DNA of 64,000 bases from Strigops habroptila (GCF_004027225.2 NC_044297.2:1897569-1961568), one strand, 5' to 3'. Shown: positions 12,119 through 63,125, counted from the first letter of the stretch. Made by a program: numbers and translations. The notes: generated by a model from the letters alone, not told the origin.

Positions 12119-15100
12119 TCTGCTGTGAGCTGGGAGGTGTGCTTCCCTACGACCACCTCTCACAGGACCTCGAACCTCTTAGTTGAAATGAATGATATAG
12201 CAATATATATATATAAATAATTATTATTTTTTGGTCAGAACTCTATTTGCAGTGATATATAGTTGAACCATTTTAAGTTATGTTAGTCTGAACGCCTGGC
12301 TCTCAGGATCTTCATATCCTTTTTCAGTTGCTTCTTACCTTCCTCCTCTCACTGTCTTCCCCTCCATTTATTTTTTAGATGCTTTCCCAAACCAGTAATA
12401 TTCCATATTTTCTGGTCCTGGCTGGGAAAATGCATTATAAGATGAATGAAAAGGTTTATTAATTACAGAGCAAGTCAAGCGGGACTTGCTAGTGCTCTGG
12501 AAAGGAAGTGATTTCCCAGGTTAAAGGGTTGTTGTGACTTCTTCCCTCTTGCCTGTCAGTGGAAGAGAGCAAGGTTGTATATTCCTGCTGCTTGGCAGCC
12601 ATGGCAAACCTGGCAGCCATGCTCCCGAGTCTGTTGGGTGCACCCATAGGTGATGCCATGCAGGAGATGGTGGCACCAGGTCTGTGTAGAGCCATTTCTT
12701 TGCTCGCTGTGCTGTGTAACACATGGAAGTGCTTCTGCGTGCGGGCCCGGAGCAGTCAGTGGAAGGACTCACGGTGCCTTCAGTCGCTTGTCGTGCAAGC
12801 TCTGGGCTGCATGAACTTCACAAAGCAACGGGTCAGGCTGTTGCTGTTGCTGTGTGGGCAAAGCTTTCAGTTAATGTGCGTATCTCCTGCCTGGTTTCTG
12901 CCAACCCCAGGGATTTGCTGATGGTGGTGTTGCAGGAGGGAGCTGTGCAGCAGTTTTACAGTATTAAACATAAGCCTTACAGAAACCTGCTTAGGCAAAC
13001 GCCTCCCGAGCTGTCCTGAGCTCCATACCTCATGTGGTTACTTCAGCCCTGGCTGCAATCCGGTTAGACTGAGTTACAGACAACCTTCCCTTCTGCTTGT
13101 AAACTCTGCCTTTTGTTTTCCTGGTGATTAAGGATGAACCTAAACAAACCCCATCCGTGCCCCTTTGGGAATGTTTGCCCTGCTTCCGAAATACTGTGTG
13201 TTCTACCCTATTCCCAAGGAGAAGGACAACTTCTTCTTGTTTGGTCAGTCATTGAGGTAGTGAATCCCAGTGTAGTGTTTGGAGGGGAACCAGCCCTGGG
13301 GGCAGAAAGCAAGCAGACTGTGCTCCCCTCTCCTTCCACTGATGTAGGACAGGGATAAGAGTGAAACCTCCCATCTTGATTCTACAAAATGCCTGGTTGC
13401 AGAAGTTGTCTCAGATCTGCAATTTTTGGCCCTCAAAGGCTATTTAAGTGTGGAGTGGCTTCCAAAGATCCAGGTATAGGGACTCTTTGGGCTCCCAGTC
13501 ACTGATGGATCTTTGCAGTGCAGTAATGCCTCCCCTGAGAGGGGTTGGTGCTGCAGAATGTCTCCCAAGAGAAGATTTTGGTGGGTTTCATTTTAAGGAC
13601 TTGACATCTATGGAAAAAGTCCTCCTTGACTCCAGTGGCATCTGGCCAAGTCTCTTAAAAGCCTCGTGGTGGCCATTTCCCAAGGGAGTTTGTTCATTAC
13701 GGTGTGAGCTGAGCCTTGCACTGAGGGTAAAGGACATATCTTGCATTTTGGGGGTCTCCCACGAGTGGCTTTGAGGTCTGTGGGAGTTTGCAGGTGGATT
13801 GTTGGAGCAATGGGAGGGTTGCTGAGATCAGGATGTAGAGCAGGTCCCTGCCCTGCCCACTCTCTGATGGGATTGTGCTTGGAAACTACTGTGAGTACCG
13901 TCACTGTAAGAGATGGAAGGATCAGGTATAGCTGCTCCTAACTCACTGGAGTCCCACTTGGGAGAGCTTCTGCAGCTGAAAATAGACTTCAGTTTAGTTT
14001 GGCAGGGAAAAAAACCCTGCTACCACCTCTAGTACATAGCTTTGTCCAAATAATAAGCACTAGAGGAATGCAACAGGCATATTAAAGATACAAGTGAAGG
14101 CTGCTTGAACAAAGCAGAGCACTGCACAGTCCAGGGTTGACTCCTAACCCAGCAGTGTAAGGGGAGGAGGGATGGAAAAACCCTGAATGCCAGGAGCTGA
14201 CTAGCAAAGCATGTGCAAATAGGAGTTACCAACTGCTCCAGCTTTCCGTTCCCCTCCCCAAACTCAGTCCCCTCCAAAATATCTCCAGTTGCAAGAGATG
14301 AGCCAAATGTTCTGCTGGACGTGCTTGGCGTGGGGATCGCCTGGAAGGGAGAGGAAGACTTTTGAGCTGAGGTCTTGCAGCCCTGGGATGGGGAGGGAGA
14401 ACACTTGGAAGCAGGGGGGCTTGCACAGCCTGATCGCTGGCAAATAGTGACTTGCTGAGCCCAGGTCAGGTCCAGTTCTGCTCTGCTACACTCGGAGTGA
14501 AGTAATATTGGTGCATACTGGTGGTTTTTCTGTCCTCCGTCACCACGTCTTGAGAAGTACTGTAAAGAAATCTCTGGATTTCCCCTGAGATGTTCCTTCA
14601 GCAACGCTGAGGCTGTTGTTGATTGTGTTTTGTTGTTGTTTTCTGTTTCAATCTATACCCGAAAGGCGGTTGTTTTTGTTCTAAATACACACACGATGCA
14701 CACCCCAAGTCGGTTGTTGCTGGATTGGATCTATGCGAGATGCAAACTGTGAATTCAAGGGGTACCGAGGGCACTGAGCGTGAGGGCCCAGCTTTGTTCC
14801 AACACACAACTTGTGTCATGGTCCTGCCTGCAGCCACGGGGCTGAACTTGGCCTCGAGCTGTTGGATTGGCTTGGGAAGCTGCTGGAAGGGAGGTCAGCC
14901 CTTGGTGGTGCATCTGTGGAACAAGGGAGATGCTTCCCTGGAGTAAGCAGGTCCCATGTATAAAGAAGAGGTGGGTTCAAGGCATTACCTCTGCAAACTG
15001 GATCCAGGTTCTCTTTCCTTCATTTTTACTTGAAAAATTGCATGATTTTGGATAATTTTTATCCAAATTGCAGAATTTGGATAATTCTGTGAAACATCCT

Positions 15101-15742
15101 TCAATGCCACGTCCAGGCCTCCCTTAGCTGATGCTGGAGGGGCATTATCCTGCTCCCCTTTATGCTCGGATCCCTCGCCCCTTGTTGGTGAGGTGGAGAT
15201 GAGCTGCGGGTTCTTCAGACCTCCCTCTCCTGCACTGCCAGCCAAGGGTGAAAGGGAACACACACCAAGGCACAGCAGGGTGTGCGGGCTTGCTGCAGCC
15301 CTGCTTCACGTCGGGTCAGGCTGAATTTCCAGCTAGCATTTTGGCAGCTTTTATGTTCTTCAAGCACTTTACACAAAGAGCAAGCTAACCGTGCCCCAGA
15401 AGCTAATGATCCTCCCAGCATCTATCCAGCTCTTAAGTGGTTTGAAATCTCTTCTGGGGGATGGAGGCAGCTTGTTTGTATCTCTGCGTGTGACCTATAA
15501 AGTGATGGGACTTTTGGTTATGGGCAGAAAACTGAATTTCAATGCCTGTTCATCTGATATCCTTCTCATTTCCAGCCTGGTTTCCTCCTCATCCCGCACT
15601 ACCAGTGCTGCAGCTTCAGCGTGATGAATTGTAAGTGGAAGTTTTATTTCCATGCTCTCTGAAGCTTCCTGTTTTTAATGAATGTGGAAGAATAATGGGA
15701 ATTGTTTTCTTTGCCACACAACTGGTGATCTTAATAAGATTG
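12119..15742 (+). other. AAK1: AAK1 long-isoform 3' UTR and flanking DNA
   Basis: No gene is recognisable. An A/T-rich stretch (12190-12235, atatatat followed by ataattatt) and an ATTAAA at 12963-12968 are possible UTR elements. Open frames on either strand here lack family resemblance and start and stop without splice context. Confidence 0.45.
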
Positions 15743-16305
15743 TGTCGTGGTTTAAGCCCAGCCAGTAACTCAGAACCACGCAGCCGCGCGCTCACTCCCT
15801 CCCTTCTTCCTCCCTCTGCTCCTGGAGGGATGGGGAGGAGAATGGAAATCCCACGGGTTGAGATGAGAACAGTCTGGTAACTAAGGTATAACACAAACCC
15901 ACTACTGCTACCCCCAATAACAATAAGGGAAATAATATGGGGAGTGAATATAATTGCTCAGCACCCACCGACCGATACCCAGCTCAACCCGAGCAGCGAT
16001 CTGAGCCTTCCGGGTGACTCCCCCCAGTTTATACCCTGGGCATGACATGCTGTGGTATGGAGTACCCCTTTGGCCAGTTTTGGGGTCAGGTGTCCTGTCT
16101 CTGCTTCCTCCCGGCTTCTTGTGCTCCTCCTCACTGGCAGAGCATGAGACTAAAAGTCCTTGATCAGAGTAAACATTACTGAGCAACAACTAAAACCATC
16201 GGTGTGTTATCAGCGTTGTTCTCAGACTAAAGTCAAAAACACAGCACTGCACCAGCTACTGAGGAGGAGAAAAATGACTGTTACAGCTGAACCCAGGACA
16301 GATTG
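15738..16305 (+). mobile_element. Solo LTR of an endogenous retrovirus, with 5-bp target duplication
   Basis: The LTR runs from TGTCGTGG at 15743 to CCCAGGACA at 16300 (558 bp). It is flanked by the direct repeat GATTG (15738-15742 and 16301-16305). TG...CA ends plus a 5-bp duplication are what retroviral integration leaves. No gag, pol or env sequence and no second LTR is near, so this is a solo LTR produced by recombination. A TATA-like tttata lies near 16027-16032. I recognise the type as a common neoavian ERV LTR, and the 5-bp duplication suits an ERVL-like or gamma group. Orientation rests on my memory of the family. Confidence 0.85.
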
Positions 16306-18600
16306 GTACAGCCTCACAACAGCGCTTTGAAGTCAGTTTGCTGAACAAACCATTGGTTTCATCTTTTCATTTTAAAGCTGGAGTAAGTTCTGTTAACTGC
16401 CCTGGTCCTCATCACAGCCCTGTGACAATCTTAGATTCATGCTGGCAAAGGGACTGGTTCTTACCCATCGCCAACTTTAGCTTGAAGTCTCTCTTCAAAG
16501 TGATTAATCAGAGTTTCTGCTTGTGAAAAATGAACCAAACCTCTAGTTGGCTCGGCTCTGTGTGCCTCACTGCCATGAGGGTCGTACAGCACATAAGGGG
16601 ACCAGCCACCCTGGTGTTAACCTGCTGCAGTATTTGTGGGGCTTGCCCCACATCTCCTCTCCCTCCCATTCAGCTCAGCACTAGTCACACATGGTGTTAA
16701 GTTTACAAGCTTAAGTCTTCTTAAAGCCAGCGCACACTCGATCTGTAATGCACGCTCTGCATGGAGCACTAAGCTTGGAACAGCAAACCTGTGTAAGCCA
16801 TCTCTTCAGCAGGACTTAAAGCAACACTGAACGAGATGTGTTTAATTGCTGAACTCTCAATCACTCCAAAGTGGTAATCGGTTACTTTAACTCAGCTTCC
16901 ACCAAAGACTCCTGTTGGGGAATTGAATTCTTGTGGGGTTTTTGCTGTTTCTTTTATTCCCATGGTGTTAAATCAAGGCCTTTCAATACACCGGAAAACT
17001 CCAAAGCATTTTTACGGTAGTTATCTTGATGGTGAAATCTTGTTCCAGTTCTGAAACACATTCCTGAAACGTGGTCAGCTGTGTTAGTGTTTCTGAAATA
17101 AGCCACGGCCTGTAGTTTCCATTGTAGGTAGGGTAAATACCCTCACACCCCCCTAGAAATACTCCCCTGTGATATTAGAGGGGTAGTGATGATCCACCAT
17201 TCCCAATCCCTCCTCTCCAAAGAGAGAATTAAGTGCTCGCAGAGGTGGGGAGGGCAGGGGGCTTGCTCTGATGTAGGATGCAGCTACTACACGCCAAGTC
17301 TGGCAGTGAAAGAAACTCCCTTGTTTCCTCATGGAGCGGGAAGCCGGAGCTGGAAGCGCCCATGGTCCCCGCTGTGACAAGTCATCTGTGACTCGTGTCC
17401 CAAGAGCAGCGTTCCGTTCGCACCGCGCTGTTCTCGAGGCAGTTCTTGGAAGTACCTGAATCTGGCTCGCAGATTCCATGGAGCCAAGTTCACACTCCGG
17501 GTGTGATCGTCTGTGTTTCTGGTCATCATGATGAAGAACTGTTTGAGTTGTAAACTTATGTACATTTTATTAAAGCTGTATCTGATTACAATACATCTTC
17601 TCCGCTGTGCATTCCTTCTCCCCTCGCCACGCAAAGTAGTTACGCTGGATACAAGGAATCTGGCTTTTAATGAGTTCTTCCCACCAAGTACTGAACTTGA
17701 TCTGTCCCTGCTGTTTTATCTGTCAATTGGGAAGTCAAACTCATCTTACTGCTCTAAGCAAAGGCTTTTAGCAGCGGATATTCCACTTTAGCAGAGAGAA
17801 ACCCTCATGTCCAGCACAATGCTATGAATCCAGACAGTGCAGAGCTATGGAGCCGTCCCTGCAAACCCAGAGGAGGTGCAGCAGGAACTCATTCCAAAGA
17901 GGATCCGTGCCGAGCTGTGGGGGAACACAGGGGGATCCAAGAACAGGTTTTGGCAAAGCCCAGGGAAAACGTGTTCGATGTGAGCGCAGCAGCGTGCCAA
18001 GGTACAGCGAATCCAGCGAGGAAGGACTGCAACGAAGGGCTGGAAGGTTGTTCAAAGAACTTGGCTGGATTTTTTAGGTTGAATTTAGTTAATTGTAAGA
18101 GAATAAGCTGTGACCGGCCTAATTTAAGTGACTTTTTGGTCCAAAATTGGCAAGACTGTAATCATATTAAGGGGGGAGCCTCTTGGTTTTACTAAATTCT
18201 CCTTCCTCTTTATCCGCTTGTGCAACAGCCCTGAGCGTTAGCAGCGGCTCCCACTGCAAAAGCAGGAGCTTCTACCTCAAATATCTTCTAATCAAAGCAA
18301 ACACACCTTTAGTTTTCCCACTCTGGGAGGTTACTGGGCTGGATTTGCAATTTCTTGATGGTTTGTGAGATTTGGGAGGGGGAAAAAAAGGGTCTTTTTG
18401 CGTGTTAGTGGTGAAGCCGGGTCAATGCTGCTTGTGGTAACCCGCGCTGCTGCTTCCAGAGGGTGCTAAAGTGATGCCGGCAGCTCGGATGCCGACAATG
18501 GGGCCTCATCGCCCTGGAATGCGCTGCAGTGATATGAAGAAAGTATTAAAAAGGAAAAAAAAGTGGTGGTTTGAGGGGGAAAAAGTGTTGATTTGTGTTG
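16306..18600. other. Intergenic DNA between AAK1 and NFU1
   Basis: No coding exon, RNA gene or recognised mobile element was seen. It holds a candidate poly(A) signal (17569) that could end a very long AAK1L 3' UTR, and rises in GC toward the NFU1 CpG island. Confidence 0.5.
17569..17574 (+). promoter_or_regulatory. AAK1: Candidate far-distal poly(A) signal ATTAAA
   Basis: ATTAAA in the context ttttattaaagctgt resembles a vertebrate 3' end. It lies 5.4 kb after the AAK1L stop and 1.1 kb before NFU1. The assignment to AAK1 is only by position. Confidence 0.25.
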
Positions 18601-18707
18601 GATTTAAAGCCGCAGAGGGGCAGGGGCAGGTCCCGTTCCCGCCCGCCGCCACCAGGGGCCGCCGCCGCGCCTCAGCCCGGGCGGCAACGGCGCTGAGGAG
18701 AGCCAAG

Positions 18708-31021
<12,314 letters not shown>

Positions 31022-31167
31022 GCTGGCATCCTCTGTGGCCTAATAAGTAGTTACCTCTTGGTGTACGTAAACTAGCCTTGTGCTGAGGAACAACCAAATT
31101 TGCCTTTTGTTTCACTCTTACATCTGTGAAAATGGATCAGCAGTTTAAGCAGTTTGTCTACTAAGTT

Positions 31168-31173
31168 ATTAAA
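31168..31173 (+). promoter_or_regulatory. NFU1: NFU1 poly(A) signal ATTAAA
   Basis: ATTAAA lies 147 bp after the stop in gttattaaatgccctgc, with a U/GU-rich stretch (cttttgctctactttgt) after the likely cleavage region. A second signal, AATAAA at 31619-31624, could give a longer UTR. Confidence 0.5.
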
Positions 31174-31618
31174 TGCCCTGCATTCAAAAAAGAAACCTTT
31201 TGCTCTACTTTGTACTATATCTTAAGCAAGAAATGGTGGGCTTTTAAAATGATGTGTCTCTTCTATGTTCTTTCATATAAAAATCAAGACTGAAAGAGGC
31301 CCAAGTAAAGCTTCTTGCCTGTTTTTTTTGGTGCAATAGAAATATTATATGTTTATTCCCCCAAACCTCGTCATGGGGCTCTGCCCTTGCTCTGTAACTG
31401 GGGAATTCAGGAATGTTCATTTTAACCAGTCGTGTTAAAAAGCTTTTCATAGGATTTTTGTGTGTGTGAAAAATTAACCCATAACCTCAACCGTTTGTTC
31501 TAGAGGATGTCATGTTGCCATCACTTGTGGAAAGTTACCTACTCACTCACTACCACTGTGCAAATAGCAACAGGCAGAAAAAATGTGAGTGTTTTGTTAG
31601 AAAAATTGCATCTTTTAA

Positions 31619-31624
31619 AATAAA
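31619..31624 (+). promoter_or_regulatory. NFU1: NFU1 alternative poly(A) signal AATAAA
   Basis: AATAAA in ttttaaaataaatgtt, about 600 bp after the stop. The downstream GU element is weak, so this is less certain than the upstream site by context, though its hexamer is canonical. Confidence 0.4.
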
Positions 31625-32285
31625 TGTTAGATGATCATGATCCTTATCAGGTTTAATAAGTGGAGAGACTAATTAGCTTATTTAGCAGTAAAATTGTTCA
31701 GCCCCCATTAGTGGTCTGTTTAAACTTGCAAAAGAAGGTTTCTTAACATAATACTCCAACATCAAGATGAATGTGTGGTGCTTAAGGGCACCAATTACAT
31801 TTGTAGGCCAGCAAAGAAAACGAATGTGTTTACCTAGGCCATATCCTGTTTGCTCCTCCTGCAGTGCCAGAGAGTGCAGCATGTGTGTAACTTGGCTGCC
31901 CTGGCTGAGCAAGCGAGGACGTGGCACAGCAAAACACGTTCTGCTCTTAGAGACTATGGGAAGAGAAGTATTTATTGTTCTGCAATGGAAATACATAAAT
32001 CGACCTTTGCAAATACCTCTGTTTACTTGTGTGTGTAGGACTTAATTTCTTCCTGGTGCCTGACTTTACCAGATGGCTTTGCTATGGAGGTACTACTTCT
32101 CTATGCTGCCACAGTCGAGTTTGCAGTTGTTATGTGGCTTCTGGTTACAGTCATATTCCCTGTGTGCAAGCTTCCAGGATGTCCCCTCTTTCACTCCTTG
32201 CCAGTCTAATTCCACTGAGTCCCTAATCAGGATCAGTTTGTCAGTGGAGAAACTTTTCTGTAGTGTGCAGATCAGCTTTTGCTAG

Positions 32286-32531
32286 CCATAAACTTCATAG
32301 AATCACGGAATGGTTTGGGTTGGAAAGAACCATAAGATCATCCAGCTCCAACCCCCTGCCACGGGCAGGGACACCTTCCACTAGAACAGGTTGCTCCAAG
32401 CCCCTGTGTCCAACCTGGCCTTGAACACTGCCAGGGATGGGGCAGCCACAGCTTCTCTGGGCAGCCTGTGCCAGCGCCTCAGCACCCTCACAGGGAACAA
32501 CTTCTTCCTTAGATCTAACCATAAACTTCAT
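32286..32531 (-). mobile_element. CR1 LINE 3' end with 13-bp target-site duplication
   Basis: The body 32299-32518 is a CR1 3' end in minus orientation (agaatcacggaatggtttgg at its left side is the 3' terminus). It is flanked by the perfect 13-bp direct repeat ccataaacttcat (32286-32298 and 32519-32531). The 5' end is truncated at about 220 bp. Confidence 0.9.
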
Positions 32532-35171
32532 ATTACTTGTTCAAAACTTGAAAATAAAGACTTCATCAAAATATTTCTCCAGCTTTCATGGGGAGTGATA
32601 ACCTACTGTCATTGACATTACCCACTCATGATTTGACAAGTGGTTGGAAATCACCATGTTTTCTTTACCCTGTTACGAAGTAACACAGGGCCTGATCCTG
32701 CAAGTGTATTGATGGCAAAATTCCCCTCGAGGCAGGCTCAGGCTACCCAAAAGAGAGCTCGTGCAAACGTTATTGCCACGTTCTTCTTTGTCAGCAAACC
32801 ACAGAACAGCGAGTATGTTTCTGGTTGCTCAAAAAGTAGAGCTTTTGAGGCCTAATTTGTTGATTTAATGCACTATCTCAGCCAAAACTTAAACAGCAAA
32901 GTAGCTGGTTTGTGTGTTAAATAAAACCTATCTCTTAAAGATGTGGTCTGTGTTCTGTTAATTAAGCAGTACTAATCTCCTCCAGGTACAGTAAGGATCC
33001 AGTTCTGCCACTGTCGTCGTATTTCCAGTCTTGTCTTTAATGGGGTTTTGATTTGTACAGATAGGACCAGATTAAGCCTGTGTGTAATGAGGCTGAAGAT
33101 GAAGCATCTTGTGATCTTGAGACTGAAGAGCTTCCATGTCCAGCATGTATCCTGTGTGTCCTCAAGCTCTGTTGTGGAGAGAAGAGCACGTAATGCTCAC
33201 ATCCCATCCTCTTCTCTGTTCAGTCCCCTAAAGTAAGCTCTTCAGGGCAGCAGTTGTGTTTCTGCAGCGTAAAGCAATGGGGAAATTCTCCAAGTCTGGG
33301 TAAATGAAAGCAGAGGGAGGGGCTGAAGTCCCAATTCTTACCTGTGGAACAAACCAAACCCCAACTGTATTCACAGCATGTTAATCATGCTCTAATGCTA
33401 CAAACCATAAACTCTAATACTGCAGTAGCACAATGTGAATCATCCTGAATCCAGAGGAGTTCATGTGTCAACCTCCCAAGCTCTGGAACAGCCTAGTCAT
33501 GGAAAGAATCCCTGTTAGGGAGAGGTGTCCTGTCTCTTCTGCTCACCCAAAAAACCTTCCCCATTCACAGACACCAAGGCAAACAGGGGAATATTGGAAT
33601 GACATCAGTGGTTTAGCTTAGGTGTCCTCTGTGGACGGGCATGTAACGTGATGTTCTTGCAGCCCTAACACAGAAAGGGCTCTTTTAGCTGTGCTTTAAC
33701 CTCAGGTCAGCAAGGGAGAAGTTCTAAAATGCAGTCAGGTAGAACATTTAAAATAGTAACGACTGTCTGAAATTATTCTGGTGGGTTTTAAAGGGGGAAA
33801 AAAAAGTACTTTGGTATTTCTGCTGTGGCTTAGATAAGTGCAAAACTACAGTCAGCCTTTCAGCCTGTTTGGTTTTCACTCACGTGGGACAGAGCAAATC
33901 CACTCCTGTCTCCGGAGTGGATTCTAGCACTCTCTTGCACAGGAAGAGATGATGACAGCTATCTAAACTCATCATCTTCAAACTGTTTGCAGGTGGACGT
34001 GCTTTTTGTCAGGAAGTGACTCGTTCCGTGCTCCTGGGAGGGAGGATTTAGCCTGTGTGCCTGTAAGGCAGACTTCTGGTGATGCTGTAGCGCATGGTGT
34101 GAAGCACCCACAGCCCCAGCCTTCCTGACAGCAGCTTTGGAACAGGTACTTCCAACCTGGTAGCGGGAGGAAATCACTCATGTTCCCTGATGTTAATCTG
34201 CAAAATGTGTTGTATCAGGGATCACAAAACATACTCCTCTGAGGTGATGGTTTGCAATCTGTCTAAAATTCAGGAGTTCATCCAGAAATTCTGTTTCAAG
34301 TGAGTTACATTGAGCTTAGAGAAGAAGGAAATGGGTGTTTATTTTTCTTCTCCAATCGTGACTCCTTTTCCCCTTTTGTTAATTTTCAAAGGCTGACGTG
34401 TGAGAGAGAATTTGGGAAGCTGTTTTCACCTTTCTCCATCTGGTAGTAAGTGTTACATCTACATCCGTGTGAACTACATGCGGTAGTAAACCCATGTATT
34501 GTGTGTGCAACAAACCTCAGAACGAAGTAGCACATGATGCAGGGAATAAATATTGGCTCTTTATAGGGGGAAAAAACTGCAATGAATATTTCCAGAGTAA
34601 GCACATGGAGCTAAATATCTGTATGTGTAAAGATCTGTGGCATCTGCACCAGGTCAGTGTGTGTGGATGGGTGAGCCTCAGTTTGAGGGATTCCTTTCTG
34701 TAACATCAAGTATGGCACAGATTTAACCCCTGAATTTGGTGTTTGCTGATGTGAACTATGTGTTTTGGGGGTGTTTGTCAGTCCCACCCGTGCTCCCTCA
34801 GGTCTGGCCGCCCCTTGTTAGAAGTAGGGTCAAAACCTTTCAATTTGTCTTCTGATAATGCTGTAGATTATTTTAGGTAGATGTTCTGTTCGTGGTGAGA
34901 AGTGATGAACGGGAAGTGCTGCAAAGAAACCCTGATACAGGAATGAACCAGCAGGAGACTTGGGTGTGCCTGGTAGATGGGTAACAAAGAGAATTGGAAC
35001 AGCAGCCGATGCAGAGAGAGGGGTATTCCTGTGCCAGAGTATGTTGTGTGTACTTCTGGTGATCCCCTTTCTGTGGATTAGTAGTTTCCCTCTCATCTGG
35101 GAAACCAGTTTCCACTGCCACACGGCTTTCAGCTCCCCTCCTTGGTATCTATTGACTTTTATAGTGTTAAG

Positions 35172-35260
35172 ATAAAGTTAAGTGAACAGCATTTTTCTTA
35201 AGACAAAGTCAACAGCGTTTTTCTTAAGCCAAATTTAAGCAAACAGCAGTTTTTTCTGAA
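35172..35260 (+). repeat. Three-unit degenerate tandem repeat
   Basis: Three units of about 26-31 bp share aacagc, a T run and cttaag (aacagc at 35185, 35211 and 35242). They lie 600 bp upstream of the GFPT1 start. Confidence 0.7.
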
Positions 35261-35742
35261 GGGATTGCTCTCTTTTTTTGTAGCCTTAGGCTTTTGGTTA
35301 GTTTTCCCAGCACTGTTTGACCGTGGCAGCTGCACATAGACAGCATAACCGAGCCTCTCCTTTGTCAGTCACGCCCATCCCCGTTTGCTTTGCAGACTCA
35401 TCTTGATGCTTGCTTTATTTTCCGGCTCCCTGCTGCTATAGCACGGTTGGAGTAAAAACTGATTCGACAGCTCGCAGGGTTTGGGGTACAGGAGCCCGAT
35501 GCTTGCTCCCCACCGGAGCTTGGCCGAGCCCTTTGGCGCTGGGGCTGCGGGACTCGGTGTGAAAGGTTTGGGGGTAACCCCGGTCGATGTCGCTCCTGGC
35601 CGGTGTCAGCGGGGAGGGGTGGGGGCGGACAGCGGGTGTCCCGCCCGCCCGGCGCTGCCTTCCTCCGCCCGTACGCGGCCGCGGATCCGGCTGCCACGTC
35701 CCGGGGGCCGGGCCGGGGCTGGGGCGGAGCGGGCGGCGGTGC

Positions 35743-35747
35743 CCAAT
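35743..35747 (+). promoter_or_regulatory. GFPT1: CCAAT box, GFPT1 promoter
   Basis: gcCCAATgg lies 106 bp before the start codon and is followed at once by the GC box ggggcggg. The pairing is typical of NF-Y/Sp1 promoters. Confidence 0.5.
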
Positions 35748-35852
35748 GGCGGGGCGGGCTGCGGGCCTGCGCCCTGGACCCCGCCGCGGGGGGCGGGCGG
35801 GCGGCGCGGGCCCGGCGCGCAGAGCCGGCGCGGCCGCGGAACGGGGCGCACC

Positions 35853-61989
<26,137 letters not shown>

Positions 61990-62020
61990 TAGTGAAACTC
62001 CTCCCCAAAGTGTTGACCGT

Positions 62021-62145
62021 TGATGGGTTTGGGTTGAAGGGAGCTTAAAGCTCATCCAGTTCCAACCCCCTGCTACGGACAGGGACACCTTCCACTAGAG
62101 CAGGTTGCTCCAAGCCCCATCCAACCTGGCCTTGAGCACTTCCCT
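62021..62145 (-). mobile_element. CR1 LINE 3' fragment, GFPT1 intron 14
   Basis: Minus orientation: tgatgggtttgggttgaagg to ccttgagcacttccctcctc. It lies 60 bp after exon 14. Confidence 0.85.
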
Positions 62146-62240
62146 CCTCTTTGCCATCATTTGTTTTAAGGTGCAGACTCAGTTTAAGGTCTAAAGATGA
62201 AAAAGGAAATTGAAAGACAAGATTATGGAAACTTTGACCT

Positions 62241-63125
62241 ATCATAGAATCATAGAATCGTAAGGGTTGGAAAGGACCTTAAGATCATCTAGTTCCAACC
62301 CCCCTGCCATGGGCAGGGACACCTTGCCCTAAACCATGTGGCTCAAGGCTCTGTCCAACCTGGCCTTGAACACCGCCAGGGATGGAGCATCCACAACCTC
62401 CCTGGGCAACCCATTCCAGTGCTTCACCACCCTCACTGTAAAGAACTTCTTCCTTATATCTAATCTAAACTTCCTCTGTTTAAGTTTGAACCCATTACCC
62501 CTTGTCCTACCACTACAGTCCCTAAGGAAGAGTCCCTCCCCAGCATCCTTGTAGACCCCCTTCAGATACTGGAAGGCTGCTATGAGGTCACCACGCAGCC
62601 TTCTCTTCTCCAGGCTGAACAGCCCCAACTTTCTCAGCCTGTCTTCATATGGGAGGTGCTCCAGCCCTCTTATCATCCTCGTGGCCCTCCTCTGGACTCG
62701 CTCCAACAGCTCCATGTCCTTTTTATGTTGAGGACACCAGAACTGTACGCAGTACTCCAAGTGGGGTCTCACAAGAGCAGAGTAGAGGGGCAGGATCACC
62801 TCCTTCGACCTGCTGGCCACGCTTCCTTTGATGCAGCCCAGGATACGGTTGGCTTTCTGGGCTGCAAGCGCACACTGCCGGCTCATGTTAAGCTTCTCGT
62901 CAACCAACACCCCCAAGTCCTTTTCTGCAGGGCTGCTCTGAATCTCTTCTCTGCCCAGCCTGTAGCAGTGCCTGGGGTTGCCCCGACCCAGATGTAGGAC
63001 CTTGCACTTGCCTTGGTTAAACTTCATAAGGTTGGCATCGGCCCACCTCACAAGCGTGTCAAGGTCCCTCTGGATGGCATCCCTTCCCTCCAGCGTATCA
63101 ACTGACCTCATGTAAGTGCCCATAA
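62241..63125 (-). mobile_element. CR1 LINE, longest copy, with open reverse-transcriptase C-terminus
   Basis: The 3' terminus atcatagaatcatagaatcg is at the left and the element is cut off at the 5' end near 63125. The minus-strand frame 63123-62329 is open for 264 codons, ending at its own stop. It has the CR1 ORF2 C-terminal blocks: [51 protein letters not shown] and [20 protein letters not shown]. The endonuclease and the catalytic part of the reverse transcriptase are missing, so it cannot move by itself. Its open frame suggests it is younger than the other copies here. Confidence 0.93.

Larger units (their letters stand above)
31022..35480. other. NFU1 3' UTR and NFU1-GFPT1 intergenic DNA
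   Basis: After the NFU1 stop there are two poly(A) candidates (31168 and 31619), one CR1 copy (32299-32518) and a small tandem repeat (35172-35260). I recognised no coding exon or RNA gene in the rest. Confidence 0.55.

Noticed and set aside
14029-14604. 191-codon minus-strand open frame downstream of AAK1
   Set aside because: It has no recognisable domain, no splice or promoter context, and Ser/Pro/Leu-rich residues typical of chance frames.
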